Assembly (NCBI GenBank): GCA_028023455.1
Contig: JAQFVV010012442.1
Span: forward strand, 950,501-1,014,500
From: Epiperipatus broadwayi
Lineage: Eukaryota; Onychophora; Udeonychophora; Euonychophora; Peripatidae
Length of the DNA stretch: 64,000 nt
Direction of reading: 5' to 3'
Shown: positions 16,419 to 27,922 of the stretch, one piece after another
Position numbering within the stretch: position 1 is the stretch's first letter
How the letters are laid out: every line of letters starts with the position of its first letter
Notes under the pieces: generated by a model
The model's database searches: none
The model's input: only the letters and a program-made list of their open reading frames with translations
What the model was told of the DNA's origin: nothing
Position numbers and translations under genes: made by a program

Positions 16419-18272
16419 TCTTTTATAAATATTAGAATTAACATATATATATATTATACCAGACAAAAGCTTTAGACTCGCATATACTGATTGCAAGGGC
16501 GCCACTAGTCCAAAATTTGGAACTAGACATTTATTTTTAAGGGGTTACAGGATATGCGAATCGCATGCGCTGGACTAGCTCAATCAAGCAAATGAGATCT
16601 ATGTTTGTTCAGTGAGTTGGAAAGATAGCAACAGAAAACAAAATCAACTAAGTAAATGAATAAATAAATAATTTTATTATGAGTATGATTAAATAAACAT
16701 AAATATAAATAATAATCTTTAAAAACACATTTAAAATATGTACTACACGTACATTCGTCATGATTAAACTAAAATATTTATACGGCTTTGAAAGCGATTT
16801 TCTGTGTGTGAAAGAGTGCAAAATACTGATAGTAACAGAAGTATTAGTAAGTAGACAGTGATCTCATGCAAGACAAGGGCGGTTAGCTTCCTGCTTATAA
16901 CCCATAGTTAGGAAAAGGGTGAATCTCCGTATTTGAGATTTATGTAAGCTTATGTAGAAACTGAAGGAATGCGAAGGTAGTTTCCAAAACATTAATAATA
17001 ATAAAAGAGTGTTGAAAGTTATTACTTTCAATCAATTGACCTCTCTCTGAGTGAGATAGGCTAGGAGCTCACGATCTACCTATTGAGAGGGTTAAAATGA
17101 ACGTACATGCCCCTAATAAGTGAATTGGAAGCTTGAAGAAAAAAAACTAAAAACGATTATATTTCATAATCGTCTATTATAAATAATTAGAGTTTCACAA
17201 CATAAGTAGAACTAATAGCAAAATGGATCATGAGCCAGAAATCAATTAAAATAATCTGTAATATCCAGACTGTGTTCTATAATAAAAAAGAATGTGAGAT
17301 TAAAATAAACTACTATCTTACTTACTAAGACATAAATAGGACGGACAGTAATAAGTTTGAAACTAGCACTCATTAAAAAAAGAAAGAAAGAAAAAAATCA
17401 AATACACAGAAATCAAATTACATAAGATACAACTTGAAAAATCATTTATATTTTTTAAAAAAAGGAAACACATATAAGACAACATTATTTAAGTCGCAAA
17501 AATGTAAGGTACCTTAATAATTTATTTCAATGCTAGTGCACTAGACTTCTTAGGTTAGTCCGTTGCTCTGGATTCACTGACAGTAGGCTTGGGTGAGTTG
17601 GTTAGTGGTTTATTTGGAGCTGGTTCTTATGGCATTATAGGCAGTTAATGGAGACACAGGATATCCAAACCCGTCCTAGCGAGAAGCTTTAGCACATCAT
17701 GGTAAAGAAAATATTCTTGCTGTAGGTTTAATGTTCATTCTAGATAGAATAATTACTGGATCAGCTTTCAGAATATACAGGAATAGTTTGTGCAAGTAGC
17801 TCTCAGAGTTGGTGGAAGTGTTTCCTAGTTTGTGCAATTCTCCTGTCAGAGTTGGTGTCTGTCTCTTTGCGCTGGTGCCAGTATACTAGCTGATGCAAGT
17901 ATTGAAAGCTAGTCAAAGATAATCCAATGGCCTAATTCAGCCTGTTATATCTGAATCATATCTCTTAAACCAATTATCAAACTTTTTTCTTTTTTAATTA
18001 AAATTTAAAAATTCTCTATCTAGATAACAATAGTTAACTAATTAACGAAATAAATTGCCCTTTACAGATCTAGAAACCAACTAATGAAAATTCTTTTCTT
18101 TTTGGTTTCTTTCTTTTTTATTCTTATCAATATAAATCCCAAATCTGTAAAGCAATCTATTTGTACACTTTACTTTTACATAAATTTAACAAAAAAGTAA
18201 TCTTAGTTTTCTTTTCTTTTTTAAATCAAAATTAAAAACGAAATATAACTGTGGTATTAAAATATAATTCCT

Positions 18273-18282
<10 letters not shown>
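16419..18282. other. Non-coding stretch of mixed composition
   Basis: No protein or RNA gene was recognised. Composition is less AT-rich near 16500-16620, 16850-17100 and 17540-17900, which could reflect an old transposon or LTR remnant, but no terminal repeats were found. Confidence 0.4.

Positions 18283-18366
<84 letters not shown>
18283..18366. repeat. (AT)n microsatellite at PLE-D 3' end
   Basis: About 42 AT units directly outside the 3' end of the PLE-D minus copy. Confidence 0.93.
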
Positions 18367-18369
<3 letters not shown>

Positions 18370-20640
18370 TACAAGCATTAAAAAAAACCTTTAATCAAGT
18401 TTTACAAATGAAATATTAAATAAAAATTTATTTTCTTTTCTTTACCCCTATAAAAGTATAATTTTTGTAATGGTGTCTTAAACATCCATTACAATATAAT
18501 GTTTTAATGTTTGTATGATGTAGATAAATTATTACTTTTGGGGCTGAACTGTGTATTATTTTCCATTACCTACCGCTATTTTTACGGACTAGCATCCGCC
18601 ATTGTCAAGATTAACTTTTAAAAGACAAATCATTAGATCTCAAACCATAATGTGACTGAGTGCAAGATGAGAAATGAGATTCCACTTGAAGTACATCAGA
18701 ATTCACAATATGAGGCTTATCAAAATGTTTATTTGTTTCAGTTTTTTCACCTATTAATTTTAAGTTAATATTAGAAGACAAAGATAAAATGAGAGTTTTT
18801 CACATTGGTGGAATATGTTGTCCTTCATCAGCCCTATTTAAAGCAGTAGGTCTCTTGAATATTTCAGTTGATTTTTTCATGGTTTTTAAATCATATCTTT
18901 CCAAATTAGCAAGCATTTTTGTATTGTCAAAATCAGGTTTGTGACCAATTTCTAAAAAATGGGAAGTAAAAACTGATTTGCTAATTTTTTGATTAAAAGT
19001 ATTTCTATGTTCTTTAATTCTGACATGTATTCATCTATTAGACTGTCCCATAAAGTTTATTGAACACTGCAAACATGGAATTTCATAAACTCCTTGTTGT
19101 TCCAAAAATATTCTCTTTAGGTTTATATAAAAATTCGCCAATTTTTTTTTCCAATAGAAAAAGTAGTCTTTATATTAAAACAAGATAGTCTTTTACTGAT
19201 TTTATCAGCAAACCCTTTAATATAAAGTAAAATTACTCTATTAAAAGAGGAATTGTCAATTCTAATCTCTTGTTTCTTTTTAGTATTAATGTTATGTAAA
19301 GCCTTACATGTGATGTTTTTATTATAATTATTAGAAAGTAAAATATGTTTTGTAAGTTCTATTTCTTGAGTAAGATGTTTTTTATCAGATAAATTATAAG
19401 CTCTAGTCAAAAGATTTTGTTCTACAGAAAAAAAATGTGCAGGATGATGAAGAGAATTAAAATTAAGATATATGTTTGTATGGGTGGAATTTTTGTAAAC
19501 TGATATTGATAATGTTTCATCAGATTTTCTTGCCATTAAAACATCTAGGAAAAAAAGTTATTTTCCACTTCCATAGTCAATTTAATATTTCGATGCCAAT
19601 TATTTATAAAAATATAAAAAGACTTTAAGGCATCAATGGCATGAGGCCATATGACAAATATATCATCCACATGTCTAAGCCAAATAGAAGGTTTTTAGTA
19701 GATGCACATAATACTTGACTTTCAAAATTATCAGTGAAAAGATAAGCAATTACAGGTGACAGAGGAGAACTCATACAAAGTCGTTTAATTTGTTTAAATG
19801 TTTGAGAATTATAAACAAAAAATATATTTTCAAGACAATGTTTCACTAATGGAATAATAAAATCAGGTAAATCATTGTATTGTGCTATTTTACTTAATGC
19901 TTCTTCAACAGGGATATTAGAAAACATAGAAGAAACATCAAAACGAACCAATAAAGCAGTTCCAGTTATTTTTAAGTTTTTAATTATAAAAATAAAATGA
20001 CTTGAATTTCTAATTCTTGATGGAATATTGTCTGACAATGGTTGTAAGCATTGTGCTAAATACTGAGCCAACACATGAGTGGGAAAACCTACAATGCACA
20101 CAAAAGGCCACAATAGTATATCAGATTTATGAATTTCATGCAAACCATAAAATTTAGGATATAATGAAAAAACATTGTCTTGGAAAAATTTTAATTTTCA
20201 TATCTTCATCTATACTAGAACGTTTGATTAGACATTTTGTCTTTTTCTCTAAATATGTCTGGGAATATCTAATAATCTTTTTATAAGTTTCATCATTTAA
20301 TAAATCTACAATTATAATATATTATAATCTAAACGATTGAGTACAAGAGTGGAATTACCTTTATCTGCTGGAATAACAACAAAGAATCATGTTTTTTTTT
20401 TAAATTTTGAAGTGCAATAAATTTTCCATTAAATAAATTATTTTTTGTTGGTTTCATATTTTTTAAGACATCACAAACTTCAAATCTAATAAGATCAGCT
20501 GTGTGTAAACGTATATTTTTTAAGGAAGATTCTATATTGCATATAATATTTTCAACTGGAACACATTTAAAAGCCAGTGAATAATTAAAACCTTTCTCCA
20601 ACCAAGAAATTTCATCAGAAGAAAGTTGACAATGGGATAA
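18370..20640 (-). pseudogene. PLE-D retroelement, minus copy: RT and decayed GIY-YIG
   Basis: From the head near 20640, the minus strand encodes SWLEKGFNYSLAFKCVPVEN (PLE N-terminal consensus) in 20601-20329, then a frame change. The RT is in 20143-19625: VGFPTHVLAQYLAQCLQPLS, FDVSSMFSNIPVEEAL (catalytic Asp in FDVSS) and KRLCMSSPLSPVIAYLFTD. The VDD region lies near 19680-19660 in a shifted frame (RHVDDIFVIW). The thumb and linker run through 19536-19123. The GIY-YIG part near 19100-19000 is degenerate, where related elements have a PC..C...FMGQSNR pattern. Frameshifts and stops are frequent, so the element is dead. It differs clearly from A, B and C and resembles the Penelope/Poseidon type with the IPCLQC-FMGQ variant. 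Confidence 0.85.
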
Positions 20641-20641
20641 T

Positions 20642-21501
20642 TTATCTGATAAAGAACATCTTACTCAAGAAATAGAACTTACAAAAATATTCTACTTTCT
20701 AATAATTATATTAAAACATCATTTGTAAGGCGTTACATAACATTAATACTAAAATAAAAAAAAAGGATAGAATTGACAATTCCTCTTTAAACAGAGTAAA
20801 TTTAGCTTATGTTAAAGAGTTTATTGATAAACTCAGTAGAATACTATCTTGTTTTAATATCAGTAACCCCTACTTTTTCTACTGGCAAAAATATTGGTGA
20901 TTTTTTATATAAACCTAAAGACAGAATATTTTTGGAACACCAAGGAGTTTATAAAATTTCATATTTGCAATCTCAAGACGCTATGTGGGTCAGTCTAATA
21001 GATAAATAAATGTCAGAATTAAAGAACATAAAAATGCTTTTAATCAAAAAATTAGCACATCAGTTTTTACTTCCCATTTTTTTAGAAATTGGTCACAAAC
21101 CTGATTTTGGCAATACAAAAATACTTTCTAATTTGGAAAGATATGATTTAAGAACCATGAGATAGTCAATTCACACATTAAAAAGACCAACTGGTTTAAA
21201 TAAGATTGAAGAAGCACAATGTATTCCAGCTATGTGGAAACCTCTCATTTTATCAATGTCTTCTAATATTAACTTAAAATTAAACGGTGTAAAAACTAAG
21301 GGAAATAAACATTTTGATAAGCCTCATACTGGGAATGCTGAACTAGTTCAAGTTGAATCTCATTTCTTATTTGACACTCATTGAGGCTATGGTTTGAGAT
21401 CTAACAATTTTTCTTTCAAAAGTTAACATTGACAATGGTGGGTGCTAGTCCGTAGAAATATCGGTATGTAATGGAAAATAATACATGGTTCAGCCTAAAA
21501 A

Positions 21502-21503
<2 letters not shown>
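20642..21503 (+). pseudogene. PLE-D 3' half, plus copy, 5'-truncated
   Basis: This is an inverted copy of about 18530-19400, joined head-to-head to the long minus copy at about 20640. The open stretch 20809-21009 has PTFSTGKNIGDFLYKPKDRI then EHQGVYKISYLQ, the start of the GIY-YIG domain. The frame is lost after a stop at 21009. The 3' end reads GGTTCAGCCTAAAAAGTAAT and runs directly into an (AAT)n array. Confidence 0.8.

Positions 21504-21583
<80 letters not shown>
21504..21583. repeat. (AAT)n microsatellite between PLE-D and PLE-C
   Basis: About 27 AAT units start in the terminal AAGTAATAAT of the PLE-D plus copy. The minus PLE-D copy has the matching AAGTAATAATTT without expansion, so the array appears to have been seeded by the element terminus. 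Confidence 0.93.
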
Positions 21584-21585
<2 letters not shown>

Positions 21586-21604
21586 TATATATAATAAATA
21601 AAAT

Positions 21605-23505
21605 ATCCGTTAATTAAAAACAATATTAAAATTATAATTGAAATAATATTTTTAATGGTTTACAAACAATTACAAACAATCCTTAAATCCGCAGAAGTAC
21701 TTTCGGTTACTTTCTAACCGGCCTCAACTGCCATTAAATTCAACAACCAAAAGGGGAAGCAAACGTCATCAATTCAAATTCCACGAATCTCGTATTTTAT
21801 GTTAGAAGCTTGTCGATTTATTAAGTGTGTTTTATTCCTGTTTATAAAAATTGCCTCTTTAATTTTTCTTTTACTATGGTTTCTCTCTTTATGAAGAATT
21901 TTCAAAATTAAATTTAAATTTATATTTACATGTTTTTTCGTGATCAAAGAAAACTGAAGGAGATATTAAATCACCATTATTTTTATTTATTACATGCTTA
22001 TATAACAATTCATGTTCCTTCAATCTTTTCTCAATACTGCACCTAGATTCACCTACATATGATAGCATACAATCACAAAAAATTTGATATATAAATTACT
22101 TTTTTGCTTGACAGGTATGACATCCTTAGAATTATTGACTAAATTATTAATATTGTTTGGAATGTAGAATGAAACATTAAACACATTCTTATATAAATCA
22201 TTCAAAAATTTTACTTGTGGATTTGAAATAAATGGAATAGATATCCATTTTTTACTATCAATCTTCATTTCTTTTAAATTATTTTTTTTTTTAAATTGAC
22301 ATAAAGTATTGTTTATTTGTTCCATTTTATAACTAACATTAAGCAATTCCTTGGCAAATATCTCAATATTTTTCAGTTTATCACTTTGGCAATGACATAA
22401 TTTTTTATTCCGAAACAAAAAAGATTTAAAACATGTCATCTTATGCATCATTGTTACTTTTGATTTACAATTTATATATCATATTATTGCAGTGGCTTAA
22501 TTATTAGTTTATAATCTAATATACTGTTATCTCTTGTGATCATTAAATCTAAATAGTTAATCTTATGGTTCTTTTTCAATAGTCCATTTCAAGTCATTCA
22601 ACTTATTTAATTGCTCTATAAGCAAATTTATACTATTAGTATTTCCACAAACAAAAACATCATCCACAATTATTTTGTAAATTTTAATATCTCCAAAAAT
22701 ACACATATTTAAATTACTACTCTCATATGTAGATAAAACGAAATTGCAAACTTGTGCAACTACAGCCAAACCCATAGGCCAACCTTTAGTCATTTTATAA
22801 TATTGACCTTCAAAAGATGAAACAATGTTATCATTAAAAAATTTTAAAGAATCATTGATAAATTTTATCATATATTTACAAATATTTTTACTTTTTAATG
22901 CATGTTCATTTATTTTTATGCAATTCATTCTATCAATAGATCCATACATTTCTGTAACATTCAATGAAGCAATAACATCATTTTCATCAATCATTACATT
23001 TTTAATACTATTTACAAAGTCAAATGATGAAGCAATAGTATTTTCCCCAAATCCTAAAAAGTCTTGTAAAAATTTACCAATATATTTAGAAGTCTGATAT
23101 ATGAAGGAACCACCAAAATCTATCATAACTCACAAAGGATTACCTTCTTTATGTAATTTTATATTTGCAAAAATATGAGGACATATAGCACAAGAAGGAT
23201 ATATCATATAGTATACATTACTATTTAAAACTTTATTTTTAGCACTTTTTAGAATATTGTTAATAAACTTTATTCTTTGACCATCCATATTATAATCTTC
23301 AGTCAAAAAGAAACCAAATTTGTCCATTTGCTTTTTAATTTTATTAATATATTGACATTTCATCAACAAGCACATACGCAAACAAATCATATTATCAATC
23401 CTCAATTTCCATTTAAATTCTGAAATAGCCAATTGCCACAATTTATCATAAGATATTGTATCAATTTTATTGCAATTAATTTTCTCAATAATATAATCAG
23501 CAAAA
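21605..23505 (-). pseudogene. PLE-C retroelement, minus copy, 5'-truncated
   Basis: The minus strand encodes most of the RT. Residues in 23519-23130 include WKLRIDNMICLRMCLLMKC and YPSCAICPHIFANIKLHKEG. Residues in 23126-22563 include DFGGSFIYQTSKYIGKFLQD, ASLNVTEMYGSIDRMN, KGWPMGLAVVAQVCNFVLS and IVDDVFVCGNTNSINL. VDD is the catalytic box. The thumb and linker follow (22451-22053), and a GIY-YIG remnant lies near 22110-22040 on the way to the 3' end at about 21605. Stops and at least three frame changes are present. It is highly similar to the plus copy at 23540-25581. Confidence 0.87.
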
Positions 23506-23539
23506 AAGCAATTGAACATTTAATAATTTTAAATGAATG

Positions 23540-25565
23540 GTGTGCTGGAACGGATATAAAATTATTTGTGAAAATGGATTTAATGTAATTGAACATAAAT
23601 TATATAACAAATTTGAGAAAAATTATTTTTTATTTAATAAGTGATATCCACATGCTTATAATGATTTAAACTATGTTAATTTATCAAATAATAGGATACA
23701 TTTAATTCAGAAATACGTTTTAAGTCACAGAGCTAAATACGTTGGTGGTATTTGGGATGATTATAATTTGGAACTAATTGCAGCTGTTCAAAATTCATTT
23801 GAAATGATTCCTGGTAATGATAATTTTGCTGATGATATTATTAAGAAAATTAATTGCAATAAATTTGATACAATATATTATGATAAATCGTGGTAATTGG
23901 CCTTTTTTGGAATTTAAATGGAAATTGAGGATTGATAATATGATTTGTTTGAAAGAGGATAAAGGTTTGCGTATGTGATTGTTGATGAAATGTCAATATA
24001 TTAATAAATTTAAAATGCAAATGGAGAAACTTGTTTTCTTTTTGACTGAATATTATAATATAGATGGTCAAAGAATAAAGTTTATTAACAATATTCTAAA
24101 AAGTGGTAAAAATAAAGTTTTAAATAATAATGTATACTTTATGATATATCCTTCTTGTGCTATATGGCCTCATATTTTTGCAAATATAAAATTACATAAA
24201 GAAGGTAATCCTTTGTGTGTTATGATAGATTTTGGTGGTTCCTTCATATATCAGACTTCTAAATATATTGGTAAACTTTTACAAGACTTTTTAGGATTTG
24301 GGAAAAATACTATTGCTTCGTCGTTTGACTTTGTAAATAGTATTAAAAATATAATGATTGATGAAAATGATGTTATTGCTTCATTGAATGTTACAGAAAT
24401 GTATGAATCTATTGATAGAATGAATTCCATAAAAATAATTGAACATGCATTAAAAAGTAAAAATATTTGTAAATATATGATAAAATTTATCACTGATTCT
24501 TTAAATTTTTTTAATGATAACATTGTTGCATCTTTTGAAGGTCAATATTATAAAATGACTACAGGTTGGCCTATGGGTTTGGCTGTAGTTGCACAAGTTT
24601 GCAATTTCATTTTATCTACATATCAGAGAAGTATTTTAAATATGTGTATTTCTGGAGATATTAATATTTACAAAAGATATGTGGATGATGTTTTTGTTTG
24701 TGGAAATACTAATAGTATAAATTTGCTTATAGAGGAATTAAATAAGTTGAATGGCTTGAAAAGGACTATTGAAAAAGAACAGGACAATAAGATTAACTAT
24801 TTAGATTTAATGATCACAAGAGATAACAGTATATTAAATTATAAACTAATAATTAAGCCACTGCAAAAAAAAGGATATATAAAGTGTAAATCAAAAGTAC
24901 CAATGGTGCATAAGATGGCAAGTTTTAAATCTTTTTTTTGTTTCAGAATGAAAAATTATATCATTACCAAAGTGATAAACTGAAAAATATTCAGAGATTT
25001 GCCAAGGAATTGCTTGATGTTGGTTTTAAAATGGAACAAATAAACAATACTTTATGTCAATTTAAAAAAAAATATTATAATTTAAAAGAAATGAAGATTA
25101 ATAGTAAAAAAATGGATATCTATTCCATTTATTTCAAATCCAAAAGTAAAATTTTTTAAAGATTTATAAAAGAATGTGTTTATTGTTTCATTCTATGTTC
25201 CAAACAATATTAATAAATTAGTCAATAATTCTAAGGATGTCATAACTGTCAAGCCAAAAAGTAATGTCATATATCAAATTTTTTGTGATTGTATGCTATC
25301 ATATATAGGTGAATCTAGGTGCAGTATTGAGAAAAGATAGAAGGCACATGAATTGTTATATAAGCGTGTAAAAAATAATGGTGACTTAATATCTCCTTCA
25401 GTTTTCTTTGATCACGAAAAAACATGTAAATATAAATTTAAATTTAATTTTGAAAATATGAAAATTCTTCATGAAGAGAGAAACCATAGTAAAAGAAAAA
25501 TTAAAGAGGCAATTTTTATAAACAGGAATTAAACGCATTTAATAAATCGACAAGCTTCTAACATT
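23540..25565 (+). pseudogene. PLE-C retroelement, plus copy: RT and GIY-YIG
   Basis: The N-terminal part (about 23690-23900) has SHRAKYVGGIWDDYNLELIA and ends in a stop at KSW. The main open stretch, 23979-24983 (334 residues), holds the RT: YPSCAIWPHIFANIKLHKEG, VMIDFGGSFIYQTSKYIGK, ASLNVTEMYESIDRM, TGWPMGLAVVAQVCN, KRYVDDVFVCGN (intact VDD), and KINYLDLMITRDNS. After a frame change the linker continues to 25159. GIY-YIG is near 25263-25340 (VIYQIFCDCMLSYIGESRCS), followed by a stop at KR. This is the best-preserved RT in the window. The element was later split by a LINE at 25582, and its last about 150 bp lie at 31510-31656. Confidence 0.88.
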
Positions 25566-25581
25566 AAAATACAAGATTTGT
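25566..25581. repeat. Target-site duplication, left copy
   Basis: AAAATACAAGATTTGT lies directly before the LINE. The same 16 bp with one difference (AAAATACGAGATTTGT) lies after its A-rich tail at 31494-31509. Both belong to PLE-C 3' sequence, and the uninterrupted version is visible in the minus PLE-C copy near 21787-21806. Confidence 0.85.
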
Positions 25582-25890
25582 CTCCCAAAGTTTAAATTAC
25601 AACAATAAACCCTCCAAAGAACCTAAAAATAAATCTACAATGGTAGAAAGCATTCAAATAATCAAAATCAATTTCTTTCTTCTTCGACTACTAACAACCC
25701 GATAATAAAATCTATGCTAAAATCGAAACACTGTCACATGAAAGGCGAAACTAATTTGAAATTACCTAGTGATTTCCAAATCGTCAATGCAAAGACTGCA
25801 ACCCCTAATGAACCTAAAAATAGCAGGTGAAATGTTCTAAATGATCATACTGTTAAAAAAAGTAAATTCCTCTCATAAACTCGCAAAACA
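25582..25890 (+). promoter_or_regulatory. Probable LINE 5' UTR
   Basis: About 300 bp lie between the target duplication and the first ORF1 codons. LINE promoters are normally internal to this region. No specific promoter motif was identified. Confidence 0.45.
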
Positions 25891-25901
25891 ATGGAAAAAC
25901 T

Positions 25902-27903
25902 TTGCAACAGGGGAAAACTGATGATTCCCCAATTACAGCCTCAATCAAAAAAATGAATCACTTAGAGAATACCAAAACTTTACAAACACCATCAAAAACT
26001 AATCTATCTCCACTAAATAATCCAGAACTGGGAAAACAAATTAACAACACTAATTTACATAATAACACAAATCTAAATCTCATAAAATCTCCAAAACATT
26101 TAAAGGAAAATAAAAATTCCAAAACTACAACAATTAAACCAAATCAGAAATCGAGCATAAGCCATAATGATATGCACTCTCCCATTCCAAAACAGTCTTC
26201 ACTAAGTCACCCAGAGCTTGACAAATTCAATATCACAGGCCCTGAATACAGGGATTCAATTCAACTACCTCACAACTCTAAGCATAATAAAACCACAAAT
26301 CCAATGATGAATGAAATGACATATGCAAAGAAGATCAGAGCTAATATAATGATAAATACACATCATCAAACATCACAACCTGATAAATACATGGAAGCAA
26401 TTCGACTTTTACAAGAAATAGAAACAGAACAGTCTACATAAAACTACTCTAATCCTCAAACAACATCTACAGATAATCCTACTTGTGATATTCAAAACCA
26501 TGAAATAATAAATTAACAGTTTAACCAAACCATCCCATTGCCATTCCACAAATCTCTACTCAACTATTAAAATGAATGTTCTCTCATACTTTCCACTACA
26601 GATAACTGTTTAAATATATACACATTCCCTACATCATCACTATATGAACAATGTAAAGCACATGGCTGGTGGAAATCGATCCATAAGATCATCTTTCATC
26701 TAAATGAAAGATATATTATCATCCAGTTCACAAACCAACAAGTTAAAGCTGCCTTTAGAAATAGTCATTAACTCCTAAACAACAAATTTCTTGTCTACAT
26801 TGACCTCAACCGCCCAGTTGTTTTAACAGGGTGAATTCAAAAATGTACCATGGACTTTGAAAAAGCAGACCTTCAGCACCACTTCAAAGACTATGGCACC
26901 ATTACCAAATTTCAATACCTAGTAGCAGACAACAATGATCCCACAGTATACATCAACACCACACAATTTCAGCTAGTTCTTAAAAAAGGAATTCCATCTC
27001 AATCAGTCCCATCTCTAATTCAACATGGTGAATCTCCACTCAACATCATCTTTCATGGCCTTCCACTCCAGTGCTTCCATTGCAGGCAGAGAGGCCATCT
27101 AAAAAAAGATTGTCAAGAGAGAAAATGCATAATTTGTGGAGAGATTCGGTACAAATTCCACAAATGCGATAGCGATCAAGAAAATCAACATCCAATAAAT
27201 ACATACCCAAGTCTCAAGTAACAATATATTACTAGCAATACCACGGATCACACTACATCATCATCAAAAATTCCTAATGATAAAACTTCCTTGGAAACAG
27301 AACAATTTCAACTCACTCCTGAACAGCTGCATACCAATGACATTTGCGTATCATCATCAGATACAGCAACAATCAGCCAAACAGACATGGACACTGATGC
27401 TGAACAAAGTGACACTACAATGGCCAACAACCAAATTCCACATAAAAGAAAACATAAAAAAACAATAGCTCTGAACAATCACAAGAAAGTAGCAATCGCA
27501 ATGGAATTGACAATCTTCGAGATGCAACAAAGACTAATATTCCCCCACCAAATAGACATTGTGAAAAAAACGAAGAGACCATTCTCCAAAAGGCACGAGT
27601 TCATATAACCTCACAAATGAAACAAAAACAAAAGACCAAGGTAACTACATACAACAACTGATTGACCCTTTGTCTCAAAATAAAGCAGCCTCATGTCAAC
27701 ATGAAAATGATAATGAGCACTTACTCATAGACTTATCTTCATCATTGTGGCCTATTCCTGAAACTATTCCACCAGACCTCAACTTATCTAAGAACTTAAT
27801 ACAATCTGAACCTTACCATCACCCCATCAATTTGATGCTGGAACATAATACTATGGTCTTAGAAATTGGATCACATTCCAATCAGGCAAACTCTTCCACG
27901 TGA
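25902..27903 (+). pseudogene. LINE ORF1 (RRM-like and CCHC zinc knuckle)
   Basis: ORF1 encodes the nucleic-acid-binding chaperone of the LINE. One frame runs from 25902 to 27608. It has an N/T/K/Q-rich low-complexity N-terminus (25902-26441), a middle part with an RRM-like pattern (RYIIIQFTNQQVKAAFRN near 26710-26765; DFEKADLQHHFKDYGTITKF near 26850-26915), and the knuckle CFHCRQRGHLKKDC near 27070-27112, followed by a second Cys/His cluster, CIICGEIRYKFHKC. The tail (27670-27903) needs one frame change. In-frame stops lie near 26439, 26513, 26566, 26768, 26831 and 27219. Most could come from CAA or CGA codons. Confidence 0.8.
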
Positions 27904-27922
27904 GAGAGCGGTTTCACTATCA

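Noticed and set aside
22825-23097. Plus-strand frame of 90 codons, with a twin at 24251-24523 on the minus strand
   Set aside because: Both are antisense shadows of the PLE-C reverse transcriptase. The pairing reflects the inverted copies.
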